Shown: piece after piece, positions 35,862-44,722 of the stretch
Layout: the number at the start of each line of letters is the position of its first letter
How positions within the stretch are numbered: the stretch's first letter is position 1
Assembly: GCA_964398315.1 (NCBI GenBank)
Contig: CAYNMV010000011.1
Coordinates: 20,796-84,795 of the forward strand
Direction: 5' to 3'
From: JADLCB01 sp964398315
GTDB lineage: Bacteria > Planctomycetota > Phycisphaerae > Tepidisphaerales > Tepidisphaeraceae
Length of the DNA: 64,000 nucleotides
The notes under the pieces: generated by a model
What the model was told of the DNA's origin: nothing
The model's input: only the letters and a program-made list of their open reading frames with translations
Databases searched by the model: none
Program-made: the position numbers and the translations under genes

Positions 35862-38078
35862 ATGCCAATCCCCGCACTCCTGCTCCTGATCGCCACCCTC
35901 CTGCCGCTGGCGTCATTCGTGACGCTGGTCTTCGCGGGTCGGCGCATGGGCGCGCTGGCGGGGATCGCCGGCACGCTGGCTATCGCCGGCAGCTTCGCGC
36001 TGGCGATGGCGGCGATGCTCATGTGGCTGAGCGGGGCGCCGGATGGAGCGCCTGAAACCTGGGGCGCGGGCCAGGGGCCGATCCTGCTGGGTTTCAACTG
36101 GATCCCGGTCGGGCAGGTCGGGGCCATCCCCACCGGATGGCTGGAGCTGGGAATCTATGTCGATTCGCTCACCATCGCCATGTTCTCGATGGTGACGACG
36201 GTGGCGCTGCTGGTCCACATTTTCTCCCTGGGCTACATGCGCGGAGACCAGCGCTTCCCGCGCTTCTTCACCTATCTGGGGCTGTTCGGCTTCTCGATGC
36301 TCGGGCTGGTGATCAGCTCGACGATCCTGCAACTGTTCATCTTCTGGGAACTGGTCGGCCTCTGCTCGTACCTGCTGATCGGCTTCTGGTATGAGCGGAA
36401 AAGCGCCAGCAACGCCGCCATCAAGGCGTTCGTGGTCAATCGCATTGGCGATGTGGGCTTCCTGATCGGCCTGGGCATTGTCTTCTATCACCTGGGCAAT
36501 GTGACCCTGCCGGATCTGTGGGGCACGCTGGGCAGGGCCGGGACCCTGGCCGGCGAGGGGCTGGTGCTGCCGGGCGGGGCGGTCTTCGGCTATACCCTGC
36601 TGACGATCATGGGCATCGGGCTGTTCTTTGGCGCCATTGGCAAGAGCGCGCAGTTCCCCCTGCATGTCTGGCTGCCCGATGCGATGGAAGGCCCAACCCC
36701 GGTTTCGGCCCTGATCCACGCCGCCACGATGGTGGCTGCGGGCGTGTATCTCGTCGGGCGGATCTTCCCGATCCTCACCCCCGATGCCAAGCTCTTCATC
36801 GCCATCATCGGCTGCACGACGCTGACGATGGCGGCCCTCATCGCCATCGTGCAGAGCGATATCAAGAAGGTGCTGGCGTACAGCACGCTCAGCCAGCTCG
36901 GCTACATGATCCTGGCGATGGGGATCGGCTCGTGGGTGGGGGGACTGTTCCATCTGATCACCCATGCTTTCTTCAAGGCGCTGCTGTTCCTGGGGTCCGG
37001 CTCGGTGATCAATGCCGCTCATCACGAGCAGCAACTGAGCCAGTACGGCGGGCTGATTCGCAAGCTGCCGGTAACCGCGTTTACCTTCCTGGTTGGTGTG
37101 CTGGCGATCGCGGGCACGCCCTTCCTCTCCGGCTATTTCAGCAAGGATCTGATCCTGGCCCACGCCGCCTCATCCGCCCTGCTGGCCGAGCAGGCGGGGC
37201 GCTCGGCGATGTACTGGGCGCTGTTTGTTCTGCCGGTGGCCATCGCCTACGTGACCGCCTTCTACATGATGCGCTGCTGGATGCTCACCTTCTGGGGCAA
37301 GCCGCGCAACCTGCGCCTCTTCGCCCATGCCCGCGAGCAGGCGGTGATGTACATCCCGCTGATCGTGCTGGCGGGGCTGAGCATCATCGCCGGCTACGGC
37401 GTGATGGGGGTCAAGGACCTGCTGATCTACAGCCAGCAGGAGACCAACATCCTCCTCAGCCAGCGGAGCGGCGAGGCGATCGACGGCTTCGCCACCGCCT
37501 GGCCGGCGCTGTCGCCCGAGCAGGCGCGGCAGGCCGCCATCGAGCGCTTCGGCAGCGCCCCGGCGGCTACGCTGACCCCATCACAGATCCTCCACAACGA
37601 AGGCGAGCACCTGATGCACAAATGGGTGTTCTGGGCCTTTGCGGTGGGGATGGGACTGGCGGTGGCAATCTACTGGAACGGCTACAAGGTGGCCGCCCGC
37701 ATCGTTGCCTTCCCGCCGCTGAACTTCATCCACACGTGGCTCTACAACAGGATGTACTTCGATGAACTGTATGACACCGTGCTGGTGGGGGGCACGCGCG
37801 GACTGGCGATGGCCTGCGCTGCGTTTGACCGGCAGGTGATCGACCGCGTGGTTAACGGCGTGGCCGCTCTAACCCGTGCTGCCAGCGCAGTGGCGGGGGT
37901 ATGGGACAAGTACGTGGTGGATGGCGCGGTCCACCTGTCGGCAGCGCTGGCCGGCGGCCTCGGCTACCTGGTCCGCCGCCCGCAGACCGGCCGTATCCGC
38001 GCCTACGTGACGATGCTTTTCGCCGTCGTCGCCCTGGGGCTGACGGTGGTGGTATTCGTGGCCTTGATGAACAGGTGA
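35862..38078 (+). CDS. nuoL: NADH-quinone oxidoreductase subunit L
   Basis: Largest antiporter-like proton-pumping subunit (738 residues, at the long end for the family). The pumping core reads GKSAQFPLHVWLPDAMEGPT, PVSALIHAATMVAAGVYLV, then KKVLAYSTLSQLGYM; the N-terminal part has FWELVGLCSYLLIGFW with the conserved Glu. The C-terminus continues into the long lateral helix and an extra terminal helix. No good ribosome-binding site precedes ATG 35862; ATG 35857 is out of frame. Confidence 0.95.
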   Translation: MPIPALLLLIATLLPLASFVTLVFAGRRMGALAGIAGTLAIAGSFALAMAAMLMWLSGAPDGAPETWGAGQGPILLGFNWIPVGQVGAIPTGWLELGIYVDSLTIAMFSMVTTVALLVHIFSLGYMRGDQRFPRFFTYLGLFGFSMLGLVISSTILQLFIFWELVGLCSYLLIGFWYERKSASNAAIKAFVVNRIGDVGFLIGLGIVFYHLGNVTLPDLWGTLGRAGTLAGEGLVLPGGAVFGYTLLTIMGIGLFFGAIGKSAQFPLHVWLPDAMEGPTPVSALIHAATMVAAGVYLVGRIFPILTPDAKLFIAIIGCTTLTMAALIAIVQSDIKKVLAYSTLSQLGYMILAMGIGSWVGGLFHLITHAFFKALLFLGSGSVINAAHHEQQLSQYGGLIRKLPVTAFTFLVGVLAIAGTPFLSGYFSKDLILAHAASSALLAEQAGRSAMYWALFVLPVAIAYVTAFYMMRCWMLTFWGKPRNLRLFAHAREQAVMYIPLIVLAGLSIIAGYGVMGVKDLLIYSQQETNILLSQRSGEAIDGFATAWPALSPEQARQAAIERFGSAPAATLTPSQILHNEGEHLMHKWVFWAFAVGMGLAVAIYWNGYKVAARIVAFPPLNFIHTWLYNRMYFDELYDTVLVGGTRGLAMACAAFDRQVIDRVVNGVAALTRAASAVAGVWDKYVVDGAVHLSAALAGGLGYLVRRPQTGRIRAYVTMLFAVVALGLTVVVFVALMNR

Positions 38079-38089
38079 GTCGCCGGCGG

Positions 38090-38112
38090 CCAGTTGCCCG
38101 GGTGGCAACTGG
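38090..38112 (+). repeat. Spacer hairpin between nuoL and nuoM
   Basis: Perfect 9-bp stem CCAGTTGCC (38090-38098) and GGCAACTGG (38104-38112) with a CGGGT loop. Downstream, CCGGCAACCG and CAACCGGCAACTG continue the GGCAACC theme up to the nuoM ATG at 38169. Confidence 0.55.
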
Positions 38113-38168
38113 TGATCACCGGCAACCGCAAAGCCCTGCCAACCGCAGGTCCAACCGGCAACTGAATT

Positions 38169-39752
38169 ATGGACTGGCTTTCTCACAACCTCCTGACGAT
38201 CCTGCTGTTCCTGCCGGCGGTGGGCGGGGCGGTGGTGCTGGTGGCGCCGCGCGAGAAGATCAAGCCGATCACCCTCGGCTTTGCCGCCGCCACTTTCCTG
38301 TTGTCGCTGCTGATCCTGGTGCCGTTCAACTGGCAGTCACCGGGGGCGGCCTATGACTACGGCGATGGCAATGGCGGGGCGGGCGTGGTGCAGCTTGTCA
38401 CCGCGGTGCCGTGGATCGAAGCGTTCAATATCCACTACCGCATCGGTGTCGATGGCCTGTCCCTGCCGCTGGTGATTCTCAGCACCTTCATCTGCCTGCT
38501 GGCAGCGCTGGCCTCGTGGAACATCGAGAAGATGACCCGCGGCTACATGGCGCTGTTTTTGTTCCTGGAGACCGGCATCCTGGGCGTCTTCCTCGCCCTG
38601 GACTTCTTCCTCTTCTACGTCTTTTTTGAGGTTTCGCTGCTGCCGATGTATTTCCTGATCGGCATCTGGGGCGGGCCGCGCAAGGAATACGCGGCCATCA
38701 AGTTTTTCCTCTACACCCTGTTCGGGTCGATCGGCCTGCTGATCGTGCTGATCGGCACCTATCTGGCCACTGGCACTTTTGATCTTATAGCCCTCAGCCG
38801 CCCGGAGATGCAGGCAGCGCTGCGCGACTGGGCGGGCGGGTTCAACTTCAACATCCTGGGCCTGTTTTTCATCCTGGCGATGGTCTGCTTCCTGATCAAG
38901 GTGCCGGCCGTGCCGTTCCATACCTGGCTGCCCGATGCCCACGTGGAAGCCCCCACGCCGATGTCGATGATCCTGGCGGCCCTGCTGCTGAAGATGGGCG
39001 GCTACGGCATCTTCCGCATCGCCTATCCGCTGTTCCCCGAGGCCGCCAAGGCGCTGTGGTGGGTGGTGGCGATCATCGGCGTGGTGAGCATCATCTATGG
39101 TGCGCTGTGCGCGATGGCGCAGATGGATTTCAAGCGGCTGGTGGCTTACTCATCCGTGTCGCACATGGGGCTGGTGGTGCTGGGGGCGGCGATGATGACA
39201 ACCGCCGCGGTCAACGGGGCGCTGTTCATGATGGTCGCCCACGGGATTACCAGCGCCATGCTGTTCTTCATCGTCGGCGTCGTCTATGAGCGCGCCCACC
39301 ACCGCGAACTGCGCCGATTCGGCGGGCTGGCCACCACCATGCCGGTCTACACCGGCCTGAGCACGGTGGGATTCTTCGCCAACCTCGGCCTGCCGGGGCT
39401 GTGCGGGTTCGTGGGTGAGGTGCTCGTGATCATCGGTTCGTTTGCCGCCGCCGGGGCCGGATCGGTGCTGATCCGCGGCGGCCATGCCCAGCCGTGGCAG
39501 GTCTATACCCTGGCGGTGATCGCCTGCTTCGGCGTGATCCTCACCGCTGGCTACATGCTCTGGACGATGCAGCGCGTCTTCTTCGGTCCGGAAAAGCAGG
39601 AGTACAAGACTTTCCCCGAGGTTGATGCCCGCGAGATCACCGTCCTCACCCCGCTGGCGGCGATGGCGATCCTGCTGGGCATCCTCCCCGGCCTGTTGTT
39701 CTTCGTGTTCACCAATGACACGGTGGCTGCACTGATGAAACTGTTCGCATGA
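38169..39752 (+). CDS. nuoM: NADH-quinone oxidoreductase subunit M
   Basis: Antiporter-like proton-pumping subunit (527 residues). YRIGVDGLSLPLVIL, VFFEVSLLPMYFLIGIWGG with the key Glu, KVPAVPFHTWLPDAHVEAPT with the pump Lys and MDFKRLVAYSSVSHMG are all standard. Spacing to nuoL is 90 bases, filled by a hairpin; the bases before ATG 38169 read as GGCAACTGAATT, with no Shine-Dalgarno. Confidence 0.95.
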   Translation: MDWLSHNLLTILLFLPAVGGAVVLVAPREKIKPITLGFAAATFLLSLLILVPFNWQSPGAAYDYGDGNGGAGVVQLVTAVPWIEAFNIHYRIGVDGLSLPLVILSTFICLLAALASWNIEKMTRGYMALFLFLETGILGVFLALDFFLFYVFFEVSLLPMYFLIGIWGGPRKEYAAIKFFLYTLFGSIGLLIVLIGTYLATGTFDLIALSRPEMQAALRDWAGGFNFNILGLFFILAMVCFLIKVPAVPFHTWLPDAHVEAPTPMSMILAALLLKMGGYGIFRIAYPLFPEAAKALWWVVAIIGVVSIIYGALCAMAQMDFKRLVAYSSVSHMGLVVLGAAMMTTAAVNGALFMMVAHGITSAMLFFIVGVVYERAHHRELRRFGGLATTMPVYTGLSTVGFFANLGLPGLCGFVGEVLVIIGSFAAAGAGSVLIRGGHAQPWQVYTLAVIACFGVILTAGYMLWTMQRVFFGPEKQEYKTFPEVDAREITVLTPLAAMAILLGILPGLLFFVFTNDTVAALMKLFA

Positions 39753-39755
39753 GGC

Positions 39756-39809
39756 GTTGCCGATTACCCGTGATGACCTGGCTCCACGGGCAACCGGCAA
39801 CCGGCAACT
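39756..39809 (+). repeat. Heptad hairpin abutting the nuoN start codon
   Basis: GTTGCCGATTACCCGTG (39756-39772) pairs with CACGGGCAACCGGCAAC (39785-39801) at 15 of 17 positions. The right arm continues as ACCGGCA heptads directly into ATG 39810, leaving no room for a Shine-Dalgarno. Confidence 0.6.
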
Positions 39810-41369
39810 ATGCCCACGTTACTCGCCCATATCGGCCGCCCGTACGTCCCCGCCGCCGCGGACCTGGGCCCTTTTGCGCCGGAGCTGTGGCTGATTGGCA
39901 CGATCATCGCCACCCTCATCACGCCCTTTTTCATTCCCCGTCCGCGGGCCAACCGCGTGGCGGGCGCAGTTGCGCTGGGTGGAATCGCGATCGCGTTTCT
40001 CTCCCTCTTCTGGACGTTGGATGCCGGCGGCCATTTCTTCCGCGGCCTGCTGGTCGTCGATGCGATGGCGCTGTTCTGGAAAGGCATGCTCCTGCTGTTT
40101 GCCGGTGGGATCGTGCTGATGTGGTTCGGCACCGGCAGCACGCAGATGCACGAGGGGGATGGCCCGGAGTTCTTCACGCTGCTGCTGGGCGCAACCCTCG
40201 GCATGTCGCTGATGGGACAGACGACCAACCTGCTGATGCTGTTCATGGTCGTTGAGCTGGCCAGCCTGCCCAGCTACGTGCTGGCCGGCTTCCGCAAGAC
40301 CCATCGCCTGGCGGCCGAGGCCTCGCTCAAGTACGTGCTGTTCGGGGCGGCCACCAGCGCCATCATGGTCTATGGCCTGTCGCTGGCCTATGGCCTGTTC
40401 GGCACGCTCCAACTCGAGCTGATCGCCCGCCAGATGGCCAGCGCCCCGCCGCATGTGCTGACGGCGGTGGTGCTGCTGGGGATCATCGTCGGCCTGGCGT
40501 TCAAGATCTCGGCGGTGCCGTTCCACTTCTGGTGCCCCGATGTGTTCGAGGGCGCCAGCGTCGAGGTCAGCGCGTTCCTGTCGGTGGCCAGCAAGGGGGC
40601 GGCGATTGCGCTGCTGCTGCGGGTGGTGATGATCATCGGCGGGGCGTTTGATTTCCGGCCCGAGTTGCTGCCCACTTCCCTGGCCTGGACGATCGCCCTC
40701 CTGGGCGCGATCACCGCCACCTGGGGCAACACCGCCGCCTTCGTGCAGACCAACCTCAAGCGCCTGCTGGCTTACAGCTCGATTGCCCACGCGGGGTACC
40801 TCCTGTGTGCGCTGTCGATGGTGGTGGGGCAGAACCTGGCCAACCCGGCCGAGGTGGCGGTGCCGGCGGTGCTGGTGTACCTGGCGGTCTACCTGTTCAT
40901 GAACCTGGGCGCCTTTACGGTGGTGGGCATTGTTGGCGGCGAAACCGGCAGCGAGGATTTAAGCGCCTTCTGCGGCCTGGGCCGCCGTGCCCCCTGGCTG
41001 GCGGCGGCGATGGCTGCCTGCCTGGTGAGCCTCATCGGCCTGCCGCCGCTGGCCGGCTTTGCCGCCAAGTTGCTGCTGATGCTGGCCCTGTTCAAGAACG
41101 GCGGGGGATGGATTGCCCTCGTCTTCGTGATCGGCCTCAACACCGTCCTGAGCCTCTACTACTACGCCCGCATCCTGAAGGTGATGTACCTGGAAGACCG
41201 TGGCGAGGCCCCGGTCGCCGGCCCCCTCGCCCCCCGGGCGGTTGCCCTGGCCTGCGCGGCCATGCTGGTACTGCTGCTCCTGGGCTTTGGTGCCCTCACA
41301 TCCCTGGCCGCCGGCACCGGCCACCTGCATGGCCTGTCCCCCGCCACACCGGTTGCCAACGTGCAGTGA
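39810..41369 (+). CDS. nuoN: NADH-quinone oxidoreductase subunit N
   Basis: Third antiporter-like subunit (519 residues). FMVVELASLPSYVLAGFRK has the conserved Glu, LAFKISAVPFHFWCPDVFEG the pump Lys, and TNLKRLLAYSSIAHAGYLL the third motif. It is the last gene of the run. No nuoI, nuoA-G or other complex I gene follows; the next gene is convergent and unrelated. Confidence 0.95.
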   Translation: MPTLLAHIGRPYVPAAADLGPFAPELWLIGTIIATLITPFFIPRPRANRVAGAVALGGIAIAFLSLFWTLDAGGHFFRGLLVVDAMALFWKGMLLLFAGGIVLMWFGTGSTQMHEGDGPEFFTLLLGATLGMSLMGQTTNLLMLFMVVELASLPSYVLAGFRKTHRLAAEASLKYVLFGAATSAIMVYGLSLAYGLFGTLQLELIARQMASAPPHVLTAVVLLGIIVGLAFKISAVPFHFWCPDVFEGASVEVSAFLSVASKGAAIALLLRVVMIIGGAFDFRPELLPTSLAWTIALLGAITATWGNTAAFVQTNLKRLLAYSSIAHAGYLLCALSMVVGQNLANPAEVAVPAVLVYLAVYLFMNLGAFTVVGIVGGETGSEDLSAFCGLGRRAPWLAAAMAACLVSLIGLPPLAGFAAKLLLMLALFKNGGGWIALVFVIGLNTVLSLYYYARILKVMYLEDRGEAPVAGPLAPRAVALACAAMLVLLLLGFGALTSLAAGTGHLHGLSPATPVANVQ

Positions 41370-41422
41370 ATCGCGGCCTGCTCCAGCGGCGGCGGATCTC
41401 GCCCGCCGTGTGGCCGCTCACG

Positions 41423-41854
41423 TCATCCTGTCCATGTGGGATAGGGGTGCCGGAAGTCCGGTCCCCATCGGAGCACAAAGTACGCGACGACAAGCCCGTG
41501 CAGGACGATCGCGAAAATGAGCCACCGACTGAACGCCTTGCCACGCAACCGCCAGAGCCCGAGCAGGCTGCCACCGATGATCAATCCCGTACCAGAGATC
41601 GCGGCCGCAACCGATGCCCGTTCCCACGATTTCCGCCACGCATGCCAGGCTTTGTACGAAGCGTAACTTTCGCCCGCCAGGTTCTTCCACCATCTCCGGT
41701 CGTTGCTCTCATACTTCGCCCAGCGGTCCCAGCGCATCGCGCTGAAGCAGAGCGTCGCGGGCAGGATGAACAGCATCGCCAGCACGATGCCGGCCCACAT
41801 GCTCGAGCGCGGCTTCGCGGACGGAAGTTGTGCATCGGCGTACCCAAGCGTCAT
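41423..41854 (-). CDS. Unrecognised small membrane protein
   Basis: A 143-residue product with three clear hydrophobic helices (MWAGIVLAMLFILPATLCFS, AAAISGTGLIIGGSLLGLW and WLIFAIVLHGLVVAYFVL) joined by Trp/Arg-rich polar loops (RWDRWAKYESNDRRWW). I do not recognise a family. Composition and third-position GC are gene-like, and it is convergent with nuoN. ATG 41854 is preferred over the one 15 bases upstream. It may form a unit with the broken small membrane gene just upstream on the same strand. Confidence 0.55.
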   Translation of the reverse strand: MTLGYADAQLPSAKPRSSMWAGIVLAMLFILPATLCFSAMRWDRWAKYESNDRRWWKNLAGESYASYKAWHAWRKSWERASVAAAISGTGLIIGGSLLGLWRLRGKAFSRWLIFAIVLHGLVVAYFVLRWGPDFRHPYPTWTG

Positions 41855-41962
41855 GGCCGCTTCGAGCAAGATAACGGGTCAATGCTCACTGGCTGACCCG
41901 GCATCGACCCGTTTGAATATACGAGAACCCCTCCGCCGGTCCATTCCAGCAGCGGCTATCCG

Positions 41963-42206
41963 TCATTTCAAGAGCACGCTGATGGTACGAGAGCGAGAGC
42001 GCGGCCCATCCCGCAAAGCGAACCACCCGACCACATTTCGCGGCTGTCGGCGGATAATGAACAGACCCGCGCTGACCGCGCATCCTGTCAGCACGTAAAA
42101 CATCACCGCCCGTTCCGCTGGAGGCGGATGGAGACGACTGCTCCACCTCGAGGTACAGGATCGGGAGAACGATCAGGAAGAACGCGATCACCAACTGCCA
42201 GCGCAT
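41963..42206 (-). pseudogene. Possible frameshifted two-helix membrane protein
   Basis: From ATG at 42206 the minus strand encodes MRWQLVIAFFLIVLPILYLE, a good membrane helix. Around 42125-42135 the signal moves to the +1 frame, which continues with AERAVMFYVLTGCAVSAGLF, a second helix, then IIRRQPRNVVGWFAL and a stop at 41963-41965. Each half alone is fragmentary; joined they give about 80 residues. It is either a pseudogene, a sequencing error, or two chance frames. Confidence 0.35.
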
Positions 42207-42835
42207 GGCGCCAGGCGATGTGACTCGGGAACTGCAAAAGGGTTGCGTCGAAAATGCAGTCAAAATGCCGACATGCAAGCTGGCAGACGCAAGGGGGCCT
42301 GCTCGGAGGCGAGTCAGCGCGCCCTTCCGCGTGCTGGCCCTCCTGCACAGTGCACTCGGATCGGCTGGCCCATCTGTTTCTGTCCCCGCCGCATCGCGCA
42401 GCGCCACGCAGGGCACTGTTGTCACAATTTGCTTTCCGACGGCCGGCTCGACTCTGCACCAATGCAGCGGACCGGGCTGTATCCGGCCTGATTCCGGGGA
42501 TCAACGCGGATTGGCGCGCTTTTTTTGCCCGAATGGCCAATTTAAGGGTTGAGCCCTGCGGTTGGATGGCATAGGGTTCGAAGACCGCATCCGGCAGCCG
42601 CGCAGGATATGAGGCCGCACGGGCTGCTGGTTGTTTGCTCACAGAGGCTACGGTCCTCCCCGGATCGCGGCACGCGGTGCTCCCTGAGCCTCTGACTCTT
42701 ACCAACCGAAGAAGCAGTGTGAATCGTTTGGGCCGCAGTGTGCGGCGCGGTTCTTGTATGGTGGTGTGCCTGTCGGGCGCAACTGCCGCGTTCTGCTTAT
42801 GACAAACGCGTCAGAAGACGCCGGAGACAGTCGAG
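42207..42835. other. 629-base non-coding stretch upstream of the NAGGN operon
   Basis: No supported gene. Minus-strand frames of up to 200 codons cross it but are Arg/Ser/Cys-rich and domain-free. A GCGC-T7 tract lies near 42515-42527. GGAG at 42823-42826 is the ribosome-binding site of the next gene. An osmotically controlled promoter would be expected here, but I cannot point to one. Confidence 0.4.
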
Positions 42836-44608
42836 ATGTGTGCAATTTGTGGTGAACTCAGACACGATCAGCAGCCCGCTTCGGCCGCCACCGTTGAGCG
42901 GATGGCCGGACAGATGCAGCGCCGAGGCCCCGACAGCGGGGGCGTACGCGCCCAGGGGCCCTGCGCCCTGGGCCATCGCCGTCTCAAGATCATCGACTTG
43001 ACCGACCGCGCCCAGCAGCCCATGGACGATCCCGCCCTCGGCCTGAGCCTGGTCTTCAACGGCATGATCTACAACTATCCCGAGCTGCGCCGGGAATTGC
43101 AGGACAGGGGCTATCACTTCTTCTCCGAGAGCGACACCGAGGTGGTGCTCAAGGCTTACCACGCCTGGGGGCCGCGCTGTGTGGAGCGCTTCAACGGCAT
43201 GTTCGCCTTCGCCCTGCACGAGCGCGACAGCGGGCGGCTGGTGCTGGTGCGGGATCGGCTGGGCATCAAGCCGCTGTACTATGCCCAGGCGCCGGGCGTG
43301 TTCCGCTTCGCCTCCTCGCTGCCGGCCCTGCTGGCCGCGGGGGATGTCGATACCACCCTCGATCCGGCGGCCCTTCATCTGTACATGAGCTTCCACGCGG
43401 TGGTGCCTGCGCCGCTGACGATCCTCAAGGGCGTGCGCAAGCTGCCGCCTGCGACGATTCTCACCCTCGAGCCCGATGGCCGTTGCCAGCAAGAGACCTA
43501 CTGGGAAGCATCGCACAATCCGCTGCCCGGCGAGCAGGCGGTTTCTTTTGCCGAGTGGCAGCAGCGCGTGCTGGATGCCCTGACCCGCGCCATCCAGCGC
43601 CGCATGATTGCCGATGTGCCGGTGGGGGTGCTGCTCAGCGGCGGGCTGGATTCGAGCCTGGTGGTGGGCCTGCTGGCCCGCCACGGCCAGCGCGATCTGC
43701 AGACCTTCTCCATCGGATTTGAGAGTATCGACCAGGAGAAGGGCGATGAGTTCCAGTACTCGGACCTGATCGCCCGCCATTACGGCACCCAGCATCACCA
43801 GATCCGCGTGGACAGTGCCCGCACACTGCCAGCGCTGGCCGACTGCGTGGCCGCGATGAGCGAGCCGATGGTCAGCCATGATGCGATCGGCTTCTACCTG
43901 CTCAGCCAAGAAGTGGCCCGGCATGTGAAGGTGGTGCAGAGCGGCCAGGGGGCCGATGAGGTGTTCGCCGGCTATCACTGGTATCCCCCGCTGCTGGATT
44001 CGGTCGACCCGGTGGGGGACTACGCACGCGTCTTTTTCGATTGCACGTTTGAAGAATACCAGCAGGCGGTGGAAGCGCCGTTCGTGAAGGAAGACTATGC
44101 CCGGGCATTTGTCGCCGAGCACTTCGCACGCCCGGGCGCGGATCGGGCCATCGACAAGGCGCTGCGCCTGGACACGCACATCATGCTGGTGGATGACCCG
44201 GTCAAACGGGTGGACAACATGACCATGGCCTGGGGGCTGGAAGCGCGGGTGCCGTTTCTGGATCACGAGCTGGTGGAGCTGGCCGCCCGCATCCCCGCGG
44301 AGTTCAAGGTCAAGCAGGGCGGCAAGCACGTGCTGAAGGAGGCTGCCCGGGCGATCCTGCCGGCCGAGGTGATCGACCGCCCCAAGGGGTACTTCCCGGT
44401 GCCGGCCCTCAAGTATCTGCGCGGCGACTACCTGGCGTTCGTGCAGGAGGTGCTGGGCGCACCCGCCGCTCGCCAGCGCGGTGTGTTCCGCCCGTCTTAT
44501 GTGCAGAAGCTGCTGGCCGAGCCCGAGCAGCACTTGACCCCCCTGCGCGGCTCGAAGCTGTGGCAAATTGCGCTGCTGGAGTTCTGGCTGCAGCAGCAGG
44601 GGATCTGA
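42836..44608 (+). CDS. asnO: N-acetylglutaminylglutamine amidotransferase (asparagine synthase family)
   Basis: Amidates N-acetylglutaminylglutamine to the osmoprotectant NAGGN, using glutamine and ATP. The class II glutaminase domain starts with Cys2 (MCAICGE) and has RRGPDSGG, FNGMIYNYPELRRELQ and DRLGIKPLYY. The synthase domain has the PP-loop GVLLSGGLDSSLVVGLLARH and VVQSGQGADEVFAGYHWYP. The 590-residue length and the SGQGADEVFAGYHWYPP form match the NAGGN-trio subfamily rather than AsnB. GGAG nine bases before ATG supports the start. First of three genes for this pathway. Confidence 0.9.
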   Translation: MCAICGELRHDQQPASAATVERMAGQMQRRGPDSGGVRAQGPCALGHRRLKIIDLTDRAQQPMDDPALGLSLVFNGMIYNYPELRRELQDRGYHFFSESDTEVVLKAYHAWGPRCVERFNGMFAFALHERDSGRLVLVRDRLGIKPLYYAQAPGVFRFASSLPALLAAGDVDTTLDPAALHLYMSFHAVVPAPLTILKGVRKLPPATILTLEPDGRCQQETYWEASHNPLPGEQAVSFAEWQQRVLDALTRAIQRRMIADVPVGVLLSGGLDSSLVVGLLARHGQRDLQTFSIGFESIDQEKGDEFQYSDLIARHYGTQHHQIRVDSARTLPALADCVAAMSEPMVSHDAIGFYLLSQEVARHVKVVQSGQGADEVFAGYHWYPPLLDSVDPVGDYARVFFDCTFEEYQQAVEAPFVKEDYARAFVAEHFARPGADRAIDKALRLDTHIMLVDDPVKRVDNMTMAWGLEARVPFLDHELVELAARIPAEFKVKQGGKHVLKEAARAILPAEVIDRPKGYFPVPALKYLRGDYLAFVQEVLGAPAARQRGVFRPSYVQKLLAEPEQHLTPLRGSKLWQIALLEFWLQQQGI

Positions 44609-44722
44609 GGAGGCCGGCCGCTCCGGGCCGCGCTTTGAATGGAGTGGATCGCACCCGGCGGCAAGGGCCCGGGCCGCCACACCGGCTCGGCCCCGGTGCC
44701 TGCCGGCAGCGGAGACAATCCC

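Noticed and set aside
42103..42705. 200-codon minus-strand frame upstream of the NAGGN operon
   Set aside because: Arg/Ala/Cys-rich without any motif, and it overlaps the better-supported small membrane frame in another phase.
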